From: Favolaschia claudopus
Lineage: Eukaryota > Basidiomycota > Agaricomycetes > Agaricales > Mycenaceae
Direction of reading: 5' to 3'
Length of the DNA: 64,000 nt
Assembly (NCBI GenBank): GCA_037176885.1
Contig: JAWWNJ010000178.1
Span: forward strand, 398,440-462,439
Below, piece after piece: positions 46,401 to 56,209 of the stretch. The stretch's first letter is position 1. Every line of letters starts with the position of its first letter. A program made the position numbers and the translations under genes. The notes under the pieces were generated by a model that ran no database searches, was not told where the DNA came from, and worked only from the letters and a program-made list of their open reading frames with translations.

Positions 46401-47522
46401 GTGATGGTCGTTGGGACCCCTTCCAACGGCTTCAACAAAATTGTTGACGCCCGCTGCTCCCTCAGCAGCTATATAGAAGCGCGGCCGATAAAGAATGAGA
46501 ATGCCAGAACATTGGCCTTGTTCTTACTTGAAGATGTGATTTGTAGGTGGGGCTGCCCGGAGGAATTGGTGACAGATAATGCACCGGCCTTCCTAGCGGC
46601 TGTGGCCTACCTTGAGTCTAAGTATGGCATAAGGAATATTAGAGTTTCGCCGTACAATTCTCAAGCCAACGGGAAAATCGAAAATGGGCACTTCTCGATG
46701 AGGCAATCCTTATGGAAAGCCACTGGCGGGAATCCCAGCAAGTGGTACTGGTTCTTCCCGCAGATGTTGTGGGCTGACCGGGTCACTATTCGACGAGGAA
46801 CAGGTTGTTCACCCTACTTTATGGTAACGGGCGCACACCCGATCCTCCCGCTGGATATTGAAGAAGCGACTTGGCTGGTGCATTTGCCCGGCAGGACTTT
46901 GACGACGGCAGAATTAATCGGCTATCGAGCTCAGGCCTTGGCTAAGCACTCCACTCACGTTGAGCAAATGAGAGAACGGGTCACCGACGAGAAACGAGCG
47001 AATTTACGCCGGTATGAGATAGCCCATAAACATACTATCGAAGATTACCATTTCGAGCCGGGAGATTTAGTGCTCATCAGGAATACGACCGTTGAGAAAT
47101 CGCTGAATACGAAGATGGCTGCCAGATACCTGGGACCAGTAATTATCATCCGGCGTACGAAAGGTGGAAGTTATATCGTAGCGGAGATGGACGGCTCTGT
47201 CTTTCAATCGAAGATTGCTCAGTTCAGAGTGGTCCCCTTCGAGCAGCGGCGCTCTATTAAGCTGCCCGCTGACATTCACGACTTAATCGACCTCTCGGCC
47301 GAGACGCTAGAAAAGATGGTCCAGGAGGAAGACGGTTATTCTGGAGATGACTTCCAATTCGGGAATGTGAGGTTGACCCCCAGCGGGGCGGCTGACGAAG
47401 AGCCAGCTCTGCAGGAGGCCTTGCCCGAGGAAGAAGAAGAGGAAGAGGAACCTAACACGGATGAGCCGCTGCCTTTCAAACGAAAGACTCGTTCTGCCAC
47501 AAAAGCCGCCGCGCGGAAATGA
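43434..47522 (+). CDS. pol: Gypsy Pol: reverse transcriptase, RNase H, integrase
   Basis: 1,362 codons without a break and no usual start codon at the 5' end (first codon TTG), as expected if made by -1 frameshift from the protease. Reverse transcriptase: TFDLYSGY at about 368 and the catalytic YIDD at about 431. RNase H: VVLAVDTS near 603 with REL and DAQYLKG further on. Integrase: HDSLAHRGV..CELC zinc finger (about 924-961), then Asp in VVHVDVMV (about 990), Asp in VTDNAPAF (about 1047) and Glu in GKIENGHF (about 1082), a D-D35-E core. A GPY-like segment (ARYLGPVIII) and an acidic then basic tail follow (EEEEEEEE, KRKTRSATKAAARK). No chromodomain was seen. It copies the RNA and inserts the DNA. 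It appears intact. Confidence 0.92.
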   Translation: MINHQGELAVQIELDENNVPRICALMKSGEEGFSMAETKMAYLAAAMPEIDDEPAAQLFQEYNEQLTGGKEVGESYVAIVANITDKVREKLKDPAAVFMTAGIDIESVRQEQSRHSAGERCQCCDYADWVVPGFEHNETKVALMEEIIPEDHPPEVEVKEVFSKKYKPVALKVKPVLEPLPPEFRIERNIIGDPLQNLVPLDPHPPEFVPVGRYTAERKAVVDELHNDGFLNDEEMKLVHHMLSIHENTVAWDDSERGTFRTDFFPPVKFPVKPDHKVWVERNIPIPPGQLEEVCKVLRASIDANIYEPSNGSYRTKYFGVLKSDKKSIRLVHSLEPLNAVTIAHSGVPPGAADLAEHFAGRACGSTFDLYSGYNHRLIDPESRDYTTFQTPFGALRLVRLPQGWTNSVPIFHEDVTYILRDEIPAVTRPYIDDVPVAGGFTRYEKPDGTYETIPENPLIRVFVWLHLVDCNRVLTRLAYSGATVSGKKLQICRGTFKVVGHVCSYEGMRPDEDRIGVIERWGPLKDFHDVKAFLGTVGVMRMFIQDYTVKAEPIQKLTRKEVIFEWGPAQDACMKVLKKALRECPALRPIRYEWDTEVVLAVDTSYLGVGVHVYQRDPLDLNKRYYARFSSIPLNDRESRYSQPKRELFGLKRALDHMQYWLLGCRKLVVETDAQYLKGMLDHPGMGPNATINRWIEEILMFHFTLKHVPGKTFGPDGLSRRRIQPGDPEYDHPEDEFDNNEPPGLHPESSAWPPLKNFEDFKHDIDTRGGYMVAELAGDEAQSAADFENDAEQAWAYTRLSREYVFEVFSQSKGDDKPDGEPLIPDLELKYDPTKREPYPEDQRSVAAKLADERLLLMKEWRRNTLARPDGMNDKEYKAFLRFATGFFEDADGKLYHKSSTGSAHQLVVDKDHRMYMMRAAHDSLAHRGVFATKSLIEMRFWWPEMERDVTWYIKTCELCQLRQRTLLKIPPVVTHTPSLFQVVHVDVMVVGTPSNGFNKIVDARCSLSSYIEARPIKNENARTLALFLLEDVICRWGCPEELVTDNAPAFLAAVAYLESKYGIRNIRVSPYNSQANGKIENGHFSMRQSLWKATGGNPSKWYWFFPQMLWADRVTIRRGTGCSPYFMVTGAHPILPLDIEEATWLVHLPGRTLTTAELIGYRAQALAKHSTHVEQMRERVTDEKRANLRRYEIAHKHTIEDYHFEPGDLVLIRNTTVEKSLNTKMAARYLGPVIIIRRTKGGSYIVAEMDGSVFQSKIAQFRVVPFEQRRSIKLPADIHDLIDLSAETLEKMVQEEDGYSGDDFQFGNVRLTPSGAADEEPALQEALPEEEEEEEEPNTDEPLPFKRKTRSATKAAARK

Positions 47523-47744
47523 ATTACTGCTACGATATCTACGTTACAATTTGAAACGGGATTCGAAGTCTTTAAGTAATTGGATTGTCTGCATCTCCCG
47601 CCAGTAAGCAGCGACTAAGTTGCGCACCCGGGGAGTGTGTGGCGGCCAGCAGAAGGATGAGCCGTGAGGTGTCCGAAACGATTGAGCCAGTACCGAGGAT
47701 TCTGAAGAAAGGGGGACCCGCTGGGGGAGCTCTTTAGGAACGAG

Positions 47745-49137
47745 TCAGGGAACATGAGCATCGACGCCGGCAGAGGAGGACTCGGGGAAGTCGCGAAGAC
47801 GAGCCGAGATCTTCTCCCCTTCGTCAAGGAGCTGCTCGCGCCGGGCCAGAGAGCTACGAAGGTTCTCGTGGATGACCGCCAGCTCGACCATGATGAAATA
47901 CATCCGCTTGCGCAAGGCAAGGTGGTTGCTCATGAACTCGGTACCCATCTCAACGACGCTAGCGGCCTCGTCGACAACGGCACCTGAAGCGGGGGCCGAA
48001 GCGTAAAACTCAGCCGTCGCTACGAAAACGCTCAGCGGGAGGAATCACTGACAGTGAACGGGAAACTCACCGTGGGTGAGGAAAGAGTCCTCGTGGAACG
48101 GGACGCTGTCGATGCGGGCGCGCTTGTTACCCTTGCCCTTCTTAGCGGGGGCCGGGCTATGCTGAAAGAATAAAATGAATGAATGAAATTGAAAAGCAGA
48201 AATAACGGGCGACTTACAGCGCGCACACCCTTCTTGCCCGCCAGGGCTGACTTAGCCTTGGGACCGGTAGGGGGAGCCTTGGGAGCAGGGACATGCTCAT
48301 CGTCAACGAGCATCTGGGTGAACAAACACCCAACGGCGATGATAGAAGTGTCAATCGTCAGCTCAACACAGGCCAGCTGTTGAATGAAAGAACGAACCTC
48401 GTCAGCACCAACGGTGGTGAGAGCGGGCGATGGAGCACGAACGGTGCCTTCGTCCTCGTCCTCAGACTCGGGTTCACCCTGAGACCGCCCGCGAGTACTC
48501 TTCTAGCGGGGGATGATTGCGAGTCAGTGGTAAGCACGGCAATAAAAGTTAGTGAGACCGACCCGGGTCCCCTTGGAAGAAGAAACGGTGGAGACGGGCG
48601 GGATCGCCCTCTTGGAACGGTCTTCGTGAATGGCCTTGGTGATCCGCCGCAGGGCATCGTACCCAGCAGGGAAGGTCACGTCCCGTTTACCATCCGGGTC
48701 GTACAAGGAGTGGTAATATTCACGCGAAGTGAAGATTGCCTCACGAAGAACCGCGCTCTTGTCTTCCAAAATGAAAGGCATGAGCGGGGGAAGGCGCGCC
48801 TACGAACGAAAGAATAAATGTTAACGAAACGAGACTGGTCAATGTAACCGGCGGCTCTTACGAGAATCTCGGCGACGTCCTTGAGCTGGTTTTTACGAGA
48901 CTCGGGCGGCGAATACTTGACGAGGTTGGCGGCAACGTCCATAGCCTTGAGGAAATCGGCTTTGACGGTGTTGTAATCGTTTTTGAGACATTTTTGAAGG
49001 AAGCAGAGTAAAGACAGTAGACGAGGCTGGGGAGTATACCCGTTCGCCCGCTGCTTCTTATACTCGAGCGGCCGTAATATAACGCCGTAAGGATAATTGG
49101 GACGAAATTTGGACAACGGCCGAACTTGGATTACCAT
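47745..49137 (-). CDS. Antisense accessory gene C, six exons, hypothetical
   Basis: Lies inside the retroelement, opposite to pol and tail-to-tail with it (223 bp apart). Exons: 49137-48862, 48799-48563, 48502-48398, 48313-48218, 48161-48071 and 47983-47745 (1,044 nt, 347 aa, single frame, GT..AG introns). Exon 1 is helical (LLSLLCFLQKCLKNDYNTVK). The middle has an acidic segment (ESEDEDEG) and a Lys/Arg-rich nuclear-signal-like stretch (KKGKGNKRAR). The last exon is coiled-coil-like (ENLRSSLARREQLLDEGEKI). No cysteine cluster was seen. Function unknown; a nuclear or nucleic-acid-associated protein is a guess. A gap-free frame through five introns argues for a maintained gene. Confidence 0.6.
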
Positions 49138-49269
49138 TTATGGTAGATGCACCCGCCGGTGGCGCAGAAAATTATTTCAAACGCGCCCGATCGTTCCGTG
49201 GCACAAAAATTTGCTGCCGGGGGACCTGAATTTCCTCTGATCGATCAACTGAGGACAGTTGAGATTTCT

Positions 49270-49283
49270 GAAAGGGGGAGAGG
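49270..49283 (+). other. Internal polypurine-tract-like motif 1
   Basis: GAAAGGGGGAGAGG, preceded by an inverted CAACTG/CAGTTG pair. The tract before LTR 2 (56886-56898) has nearly the same sequence and setting. Confidence 0.5.
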
Positions 49284-49413
49284 TGGGTCACCTAGCACGT
49301 CATTTGAGGGCAGCGGGCACATCTTTACCAAGAAATAAATGTTTCCAAGGCCTCACATGGGGCGGGAGCGTGTGTTATCGGAACGAACTATCCGAAAGTA
49401 CATGTGCCTGTAT

Positions 49414-50042
49414 CTACACTGCCCGCATCCTAGCCGGAAGATCCAGGAAAAGATTATTTGCGAGAACGTCTAACCGCTCGCGGATAACAGCAACATACGC
49501 AGCCGGGAGATTAGCCGTTTTGGCCTCTTGCAGAAGATGGAAAACCTGGCGGGCCTCGAAGTAAAAAGACAGCCGTTGGGTTGCCTCTGCGACGTTTCGA
49601 CCAACGATTACAGCATGGTATTGTTGCCAGAATGGGAACTGCGCCAGGGTCCCCTCGTGAACGACGTCCCAAGCAGCGAGCTGTTCCTTCGTAGCCGCTA
49701 GAAGCGAGCGGGGGATCGGTTGTGGCGCAACAGATAAGAAAGAAGTCGTCACTTACGATCGGGACCCTCTTTGAAACGGTGCCGGCGGGCAGCTATTTCA
49801 TCGGCCAGCTCAGCGGTCTGAGTGTACGAGCAGTTGTGCTTCAGCAAGAAACAGCGGGTACACGGTGCTCCCCACTCAGTAAACTCGCAATGAGAACGGG
49901 CGTTGAGGCACGCAGAGCATACCCGGCCAGGCTGCCGAATGATGAGGAATTACCCGAGGCAAAATGTTCAGGAACGTACATAGTACTCCCTGAGCGGGCC
50001 GACGGGGTCATTCGGAAAGAGCGGATTTTCCAGCAAAGACAT
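49414..50042 (-). CDS. Antisense accessory gene A3: Zn2Cys6-like cluster protein, three exons
   Basis: Exons 50042-49980, 49931-49757 and 49697-49414 (522 nt, 173 aa, one frame). Exon 1 is a short leader (MSLLENPLFPNDPVGPLREY). Exon 2 holds the cluster CSACLNARSHC then EFTEWGAPCTRC and a sixth Cys in NCSYT: C-x2-C-x6-C-x8-C-x2-C-x6-C, the spacing of fungal binuclear zinc clusters. Exon 3 is a helical domain (AAWDVVHEG, FPFWQQYHAV, RLSFYFEARQVFHLL). It resembles A2 in layout, intron positions and C-terminal pattern. DNA or RNA binding is possible but unproven; basic residues usual in Zn2Cys6 activators are sparse. Confidence 0.62.
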
Positions 50043-50325
50043 GAGTAGACGACTGAAGCAAATGGGACCTTCCCGCCAGCTTAAATACCCCTCTGAGACC
50101 TGGCGGGAGACCCAAAAACATAGAGATCGACGGTGGGACTCATTGCACCCGACGCTCCCGGAAGATCCGCAATACATGTGGAATATCCAACGAGGTGCTG
50201 AGCTCCCGCTGAGCGAAAAACACGAGGAAGCTTGGTTTCTAAGAAGCCTTCCTAATCGGGCAGCTTGAAACAGAGTTTTAAAGATGCAAGTTCGTTTGAC
50301 AGTGGGAATATATTTCCTACTACGC

Positions 50326-50996
50326 TTACGGCCCGATGAACATAACGGGCGGGAGCCTTGCGCCGGACTGGAGAGCTACAGCGTCTAACCTATCCCGGAG
50401 GAGATCTACAATTTCCTTTCGCATGCCCGCCCCCTTCGCGTCAAACCACAGCCGATACAAGAAGCGTAGCTGGCCAAACCCAAGGGTGCCGAGCATGGAC
50501 CTGGCGGCGAGGATGGTGCAAGTACGCACATCAATGTACAACTTCTCGTCGAATCGGGCAGCGGCGGCCCTGGCGTACCAGTCAAACTGAGCGATCCGCC
50601 CGGCGGAGGGAGCTAAAATCCAGTAAGCCTCCGCCGAGAGGTAGAAAGAGAGAAAGCAGACTTGCCTGGCTGAGAGGCTAGAAGAGTATCGCGACGACGG
50701 CTGTTCTCGGCCTGCCAGACGGACTTCTTAGTGTAGCAGCACAAGGCGGCGCGACCTATGAACATGCAGCTGAGGCAGGCTTCACCCCACTGAATCCAGA
50801 TGCAATGGCGGTAGTTCTTGAGGCAGCACTGGCATTCGTACTCCGGCTAAGAAGGGGCACCCGTCAGCGGGAGAGCACCGAGAAAGAACGAAAGACCCAC
50901 AAACTGAGCTTGAAGTACGAGCTGGTACTCTGAGGGACCGGTAAAGCTCCTAAAGCGTTCTGAGTAAAAAGTCGCTGCCAAAGAAAAGGCGGGCAT
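50326..50996 (-). CDS. Antisense accessory gene A2: Zn2Cys6-like cluster protein, three exons
   Basis: Exons 50996-50901, 50846-50666 and 50612-50326 (564 nt, 187 aa, one frame). Exon 2 begins with the cluster CQCCLKNYRHC, then IWIQWGEACLSC and a sixth Cys after eight residues: C-x2-C-x6-C-x8-C-x2-C-x8-C. Exon 3 is helical (AQFDWYARAAAARFDEKLYI, then LRFLYRLWFDA, KEIVDLLRDRLDAV). Intron 2 uses a GC donor in its best context (CAG|GCAAGT) with a TTTTAG acceptor; only this splice keeps the frame. A2 and A3 share layout and probably arose by tandem duplication. Function unknown. Confidence 0.62.
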
Positions 50997-51167
50997 CGCT
51001 CGAAGGACTCACTGGGCACCGGCCGCTATAAGTAAAATCTATAGCCGACGGGTGAGTACCACCGGCTGCCGGACCAAAAGCTCAGGTGGAATCAGACATC
51101 ACGATAACGGCTTGCAGCGGGCAAAGAGATTTATTTGACCCTAACGGGGAAAAGCTACTAGCCTGGA

Positions 51168-51910
51168 TTATCGCTCGAAGGTCTGGCGGCGCGTGCCTTG
51201 GGTCAAGGGCACGAAGGTCGGAACATGAGCGTCCCGCCGCCTGACATCATGAAGAGAGATAGCTGCGTCGACGTCGCATTGGGCATGGATCGAACGGTCC
51301 TGAGCGCGCCACACTCGCGTAAAAACTCGAGACAGGATGTTGTAGAAATACAGCCGCCGGCTGGAGTGAGCGGCAATGAGACAGGTCGTGAGCAATGTCC
51401 CAGTCCCGAAGGTCGCCAGCAAATTCCTCCCGCCGACGTAAAAAGTCAGCGGGCTCACCGTCCACCGAGCCTATAAACATATCGGGGCTTAAGCCGCCGA
51501 GGCGCAGGTGGTACCAGAGTTCGAGGAATGCAAGGTCGTATAAGTGCCGCCTAAATAGCATAAGAAAGATGAGAATTTGAAGGGCGGCTAGACTTACCGC
51601 TACGATAGACGAAAAGTGCCGGAAAAGTCGAAGATGGATAGGTAAACTTGAACCAATCCACCCCGGTGAACAGACACTTGGGGACCTTTGCCTCCCGGCA
51701 CCGAGTGCACTTCGAGCCCCAGTGAAGAAATTCACAATCTTCGCCGGCGTCACTACAAGGCGTGCAGACGAGATTCGGCTAAGCGGCTGGTTGGACTTGG
51801 CGCAGAAATGTGTTGAGGACAGCCTACCACAGTATAGATCTTGCGCACGAAGTCGTGGACTGACCACTGGGAAGGAATGGTAGTCGATTAAGACTTCACA
51901 CTATGGGCTG
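51168..51910 (-). pseudogene. Antisense accessory gene A1: Zn2Cys6-like cluster protein, probably broken
   Basis: Exon about 51778-51598 encodes the cluster CTPCSDAGEDC, then EFLHWGSKCTRC and a sixth Cys after seven residues: C-x2-C-x6-C-x8-C-x2-C-x7-C. It follows a clean acceptor (CGCTTAG), as in A2 and A3. Downstream, a helical part (RHLYDLAFLELWYHLRL, DLRDWDIAHD, then in another frame RRLYFYNILSRVFTRVW) resembles the A2/A3 C-terminus but needs at least one frame change, and no splice joins it to the cluster exon in phase. No good start codon was found upstream. A decayed third paralogue, or sequence errors, are the alternatives. Confidence 0.45.
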
Positions 51911-52535
51911 AGGCATGGCAATTGAAAGAAAAGATGGTTTGATTGGCTATCTACCCCTATCGAATACAAGTACGGTAGCGGGTAACTCGATCCGCCGGCC
52001 GGTTCTACTCTACGTTAGCACTCTTACGAGGCTAGCGGGAGAAATGAGGAACTAGTCACCCGGTGGAGTCCGAGGACAGCCGCTGACGGCTAGAAGAGAA
52101 GCCGCGGGCACTCCCCGCTATCTGATGATCCCGCTGATAAGCACCGTTGCCGCTCGGCATGTTGAAAAACTCGAAAGTTCGAGTGTTCAGCTCGCTCTCC
52201 AAGTCGTACTCAGCCGACGGGCGCAGCACTTGGCTGGAATCTTTTGCTTCAGACTCTTACAAAATCACTTAGAGGCTCTAGCCGGGGACTCTGACTTCGG
52301 AACTCGAAAAGAACTTAAGGATTTTCACACAAAGAAAGAGTGCATCGTAAAAACTTTTATTTTTACATTTCGTCGGCTTCTTTGGCCGGTACACGATGCT
52401 ACTCTACGCGGGGTACTTGATTTGAATCTAAATTATTTTATTTTTGTGAGTACTGGCGGGTAGATTTCTACCAGGCCAGACTCTTCGCAAGAAGCGGGGT
52501 TATGGGACCCGTGCCCGTAGCTTTTGATGATTTTT

Positions 52536-52553
52536 GGGGGCCGCTCGGCCCCC
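52536..52553. other. Perfect G/C hairpin
   Basis: GGGGGCCG and CGGCCCCC pair over 8 bp around a two-base loop. It lies about 160 bp beyond the 3' end of gene B. Confidence 0.6.
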
Positions 52554-52695
52554 GCGATTATGAATACAGAAAAATTTCTAGAAAGAATTCAGCGTGAAGT
52601 CAAAGGCAGCGGGGAGGTCGGGCGAATCGCTTACTTGCCGCCCGCCCACCCACGAGGAAAAGCTGTAAAGATGGTCAGCGGGGAGATAAGACTCC

Positions 52696-52707
52696 AGAAA
52701 GGGGGAG
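52696..52707 (+). other. Internal polypurine-tract-like motif 2
   Basis: AGAAAGGGGGAG, matching the core of the motifs at 49270 and 56886. Confidence 0.45.
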
Positions 52708-52712
52708 CGTGC

Positions 52713-55700
52713 TTACCCGCTCAGCTCTCGGACCGCGTCGTCGCCCGAAGGACCAGGATGATCGGGAAGGTGCCCTTCGGCATCTTCCTCGCCCACTGCG
52801 TCAACTTCTGGCCCAACGTCCTCCTCGCCGCTGGCTGCGAAATCGGCAGTCCCGGGGATTTCGACTTCCTCGAGATCGCTGTCGTCTTCCTCGTCGGCTT
52901 CCCCCTGGACGCTTCCGCGTACCTCGGCCTCGCTGTCCTCCTCGCCGCTGGACCCGTCCTGCGCAAACGACTGAGCTAGGAAGTCGTCGAAAGCGGGTGC
53001 ACCCACCTCGCCCGGACTCGTCGTTCTCTTCTTCGCTCGAAGAAGGAACGGGCGGCTCGACTGCCCGCTGTTTGCCCTTTGGGCGTTTTTCAGGAGTTGG
53101 CGGGCGAGAAATATCCATGGCTAGCGGGAGAAGTTGACTTTAGCAATGAATTAGAAAGAAGAGATAAGAAGTAACGTACGGTCGTCCGGGGCCTCACCCA
53201 TGTCTTCCTCTTGGGAAGTCGGGTCGGGTTGAACTCGTCGTCGGCGTCGTCGTGGACCACGGAAGAAGACTTCACCTTGCCGCTGGACTTGCCCCTTGCG
53301 CTTCGGCTCTGGTGGCGGCGGGTCGGGGATCTCGAAGAACGTACCCTTACGGTACAACATCTTGAAAAAGCCGGGCACGCTCTTGTGCTCCCAGCTGTAA
53401 GGCAAGACATTGCCGTCTTCGTCGTCTGGGTCGAGATTAATCGGACCCTTACCGTCGAGGAGGAGGCGCTGTCGGACTTTCGAGCCGTCGGGGATCTCTT
53501 CAGCGGCGTCCTCTCCCTTCAAGTCGTGGAAGAGGTCCACGCAGTCCTCCGGCTATGGAAATAAGAGGGTCAGCGGCCCAGAAGAATAATGTAAAGAAAG
53601 AATGGGACTTACTTGCACTTCGACCCACTGTGTCGGAATCGAGAGTTCAGGCTCAGCCGGGATGAGGTAGAAGGCGAGCGGGACATTTTGGTCCTGGCGG
53701 TCCTTGGCTTCGTAAAAGGCATAGGCGTCCTCGAAGCCGGGGATAGGGACTTCGTCGAGGACCTCGCCAGGGTAATATTGCCAGCGGCGGTTCGACTTGA
53801 TAGTCGACGAAGCGGTCAACCCCTGGGGTCATGGCGATGCGCAAGACCTGGTCCATGTTCTTCTCCTGCTCCTCGGTGGTCTCGCCGGCGAAGCGTTTGA
53901 TGAAATCCTCCCGCTGGATCTCCCGGCGGGTGACCAAGACAGAGAGAAGCATCTTGAAGGACTTCTGGTTCAAATTCCAGCGCGCCTTCTCGAAAGCGTC
54001 TTGGATGGCGAAACAGGTGTCCGCGGCGGTGTTGACATCGGCGTTCAAGTCGAACCACTCTGTTGAAATGGTCAGCGGGCCTAAACGGGAAAGTAGTGGT
54101 TGACTTACCGGGTCGGGTCATCGAGACCCATTGCTTCAGCCCGGAGCCCATGGAGCTGATCTTTTCGCCGTCGAGAAGGAAAGTACAGTCCTTTGTGGAC
54201 TTTGCGGGCTGGCGCAGGCCGTGCACTCGCCGGGGACGCCGGTGGATTCGCACTTGCTGCCGCAGGCGATGCACCGCAGGCAGCGGGGACCGTTCTAGAT
54301 AGAAAAAGATTGAGGAGAGAAATAACCAGGGAAGAAAAAAGCTGTCTTACATGGGCGACGTTCAGCTCGAGATTGCCAATGAGGTGATTAGCGACCAAAG
54401 CGAACTGCTCCTTCTCGGGGTCGTACGGGAGGTCCTGGCGGCGAGCGGGCTTGCGGGTAATTAGTGAACAGCTTGTTCACGACGTCTTTGTTCGGCGGCC
54501 TGAACTCCCCCTCGGGGCGAGGCTTGCTCTTCTTCTTGATCGGCTCCATCGACCTGATGGGCTGCTCGGGAAGCTAAAAGAGGGAACGCGAGGAAGTTAG
54601 CCAGGAAATTCCCCGTCAGTAGAAAGAGGAACTCGCCGGCTTGGCCGGTTTGATACCGACGCCCTCCAGGGCAGCGAGTTGAGCGGCACGGGTGCCCAGC
54701 CCTTTGAGAGAGGGCACTGTGTCGACGGTGGCGGGCTTAGCCTTCTTGCTCTTTCGAGTGGCGGGCGGCTTGGTCTCTATCACTAAGGGAAGATTTTCAG
54801 CGCAGAAAGCAGGCGGCGTTGGACTGACTTACGAATTTCGAAGTCGGGAGCGGGGACGCGCTCATCGCTGGAGCTTGGGACGCTGATGACAGACTACGAG
54901 AAGTTTATTGTTAATTCTATGTCGGCCTTACATTGGGGACAGCAGCGGGCGACAACTACCTGACTACGAGACGGGGCCTTGCCCGCTTTGTCCTTGGCCG
55001 CCTTGTCCTCTTTCGCCTTTTTGGATGGGGACGACTCGGCGCCGGTTGAGACCTTGCGTTTGATGCCGCTGCCGCTGGCGACTGGGGTTTCGGCGGGGAC
55101 CTTGATGGTCTTCTTGATCACTTTGACCCGCTCGGGCTTGGGATCGTCGGTGGTAGATGTGGTCTGGACACGAACGATCAGCCGGCAAGAATCAAGATAA
55201 ACTAGAAGAACCTCACCGTCTTCGTGAAATTCGGGAGTTTCTTTGGCTTGGGCCGGGGCGTGTCCTCCCCCTACATGAAAGAATTGGAAAGAGAAGCGAT
55301 TGGCGGTTGCCCCGACTTACCTTGGTGGCGGCTTTTTCCGTTGACTTTTCCAGTCTCAGCAGCCGCGGCGGCGGCTTTGCCGCTGACTTTACCAGACTCA
55401 CTGGCGGCGGGTGCGGCCTTGCCGCTAACTTTGCCAGACGAAGACGCAGCCTAAAAAGGAGAGCCTAGTCAGAGTCGCCCGGTAAAAAAAAAAAAAATTA
55501 ACAAAACTCACCAAGGCGGCTTTGGTCCTCTGGGGAACGAAGAGCTGGGTCGTCGGCGGCGGCGGTATGGGAAAAGCCTCCATAGTTTTGGTCGGGGGCC
55601 GGGGGGAAGAATAGCTGGTTGAACGATCAGCGGCAGCGGAGCCAAGAAAGTTACTGGTGGGGTGGCGCACCTTCTTTTGCTTGAGCTCGGTCTTGCGGTA

Positions 55701-56209
55701 GCGAAGGGCCTGAATATCGGGCAGGTGCTCCTCCGGGTCGTACGTCTGTATGGCTTTTTGAAGGTGGACGCTTATGGCAAGGGCCATCGGGGGCGGCTCG
55801 AGGCCTTTCTGGGCAACCCCCAAGATCGCCCGGTGCTCCCTCTAGAAAGAAGTTAACAAACTGAAAGAATAAACAGCCGATGAAAACTCACCAGCGGCTC
55901 CTGGATGGAGCGGAGCATCTTGCCGATTCCAGATTGGGAGTAGTTCGCGAGCTTCGACGGGACGAGAAGCTCCTGCAGAGTCTTCCACTCCTCCGGCCTG
56001 TTGCGCCATAACGGCGAACCAGTCTACACTAGAAGACTCCAGCGGCGGCGGAGGAAGTTTGGTCGACTTTGAAGACGATGCGGCGGGCGGCCTGCCCAGG
56101 GCCAGACAACTGTTTGCGAGGGACCGGCGGTGGAGAAGAAGCTGCCGGGGCGACGAGAAGAGCGAGAATTAGGGCGAGAGGCAGAACTGCCGCTTGGTTT
56201 GGAGGCCAT
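52713..56209 (-). pseudogene. Antisense accessory gene B: large Zn-cluster protein, frame-broken
   Basis: The longest antisense unit, multi-exon. In order: Ser/Arg-rich start (MASKPSGSSASRPNSRSSRR); WRNRPEEWKTLQELLVPSKL; a helical exon 55841-55672 (HLQKAIQTYDPEEHLPDIQA); Ala/Lys-rich repeats of GKVSGKAA (about 55325-55450); a Lys-rich stretch with SPSKKAKEDKAAKDKAGK; a six-cysteine cluster near 54190-54290 (CLRCIACGSKC, then ESTGVPGECTAC, sixth Cys in KDCTF); helical sequence (FEKARWNLNQKSFKMLL); then Pro/Arg and acidic tails. The frame changes by one base inside the cluster (near 54212) and again near 54465, with no splice to explain it. It is therefore decayed, or the sequence has errors. 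Function unknown. Confidence 0.45.

Larger units (their letters stand above)
51911..52712. other. Spacer between antisense genes A1 and B
   Basis: No coding frame is supported. It should contain the promoter of A1 and the 3' end of B (both minus strand). It holds a G/C hairpin at 52536-52553 and a polypurine-tract-like motif at 52696-52707 (AGAAAGGGGGAG). Confidence 0.4.

Noticed and set aside
52125..52463. 112-codon plus-strand frame between cassette genes
   Set aside because: No domain, overlaps the presumed promoter/terminator spacer, and not matched by any neighbouring paralogue.
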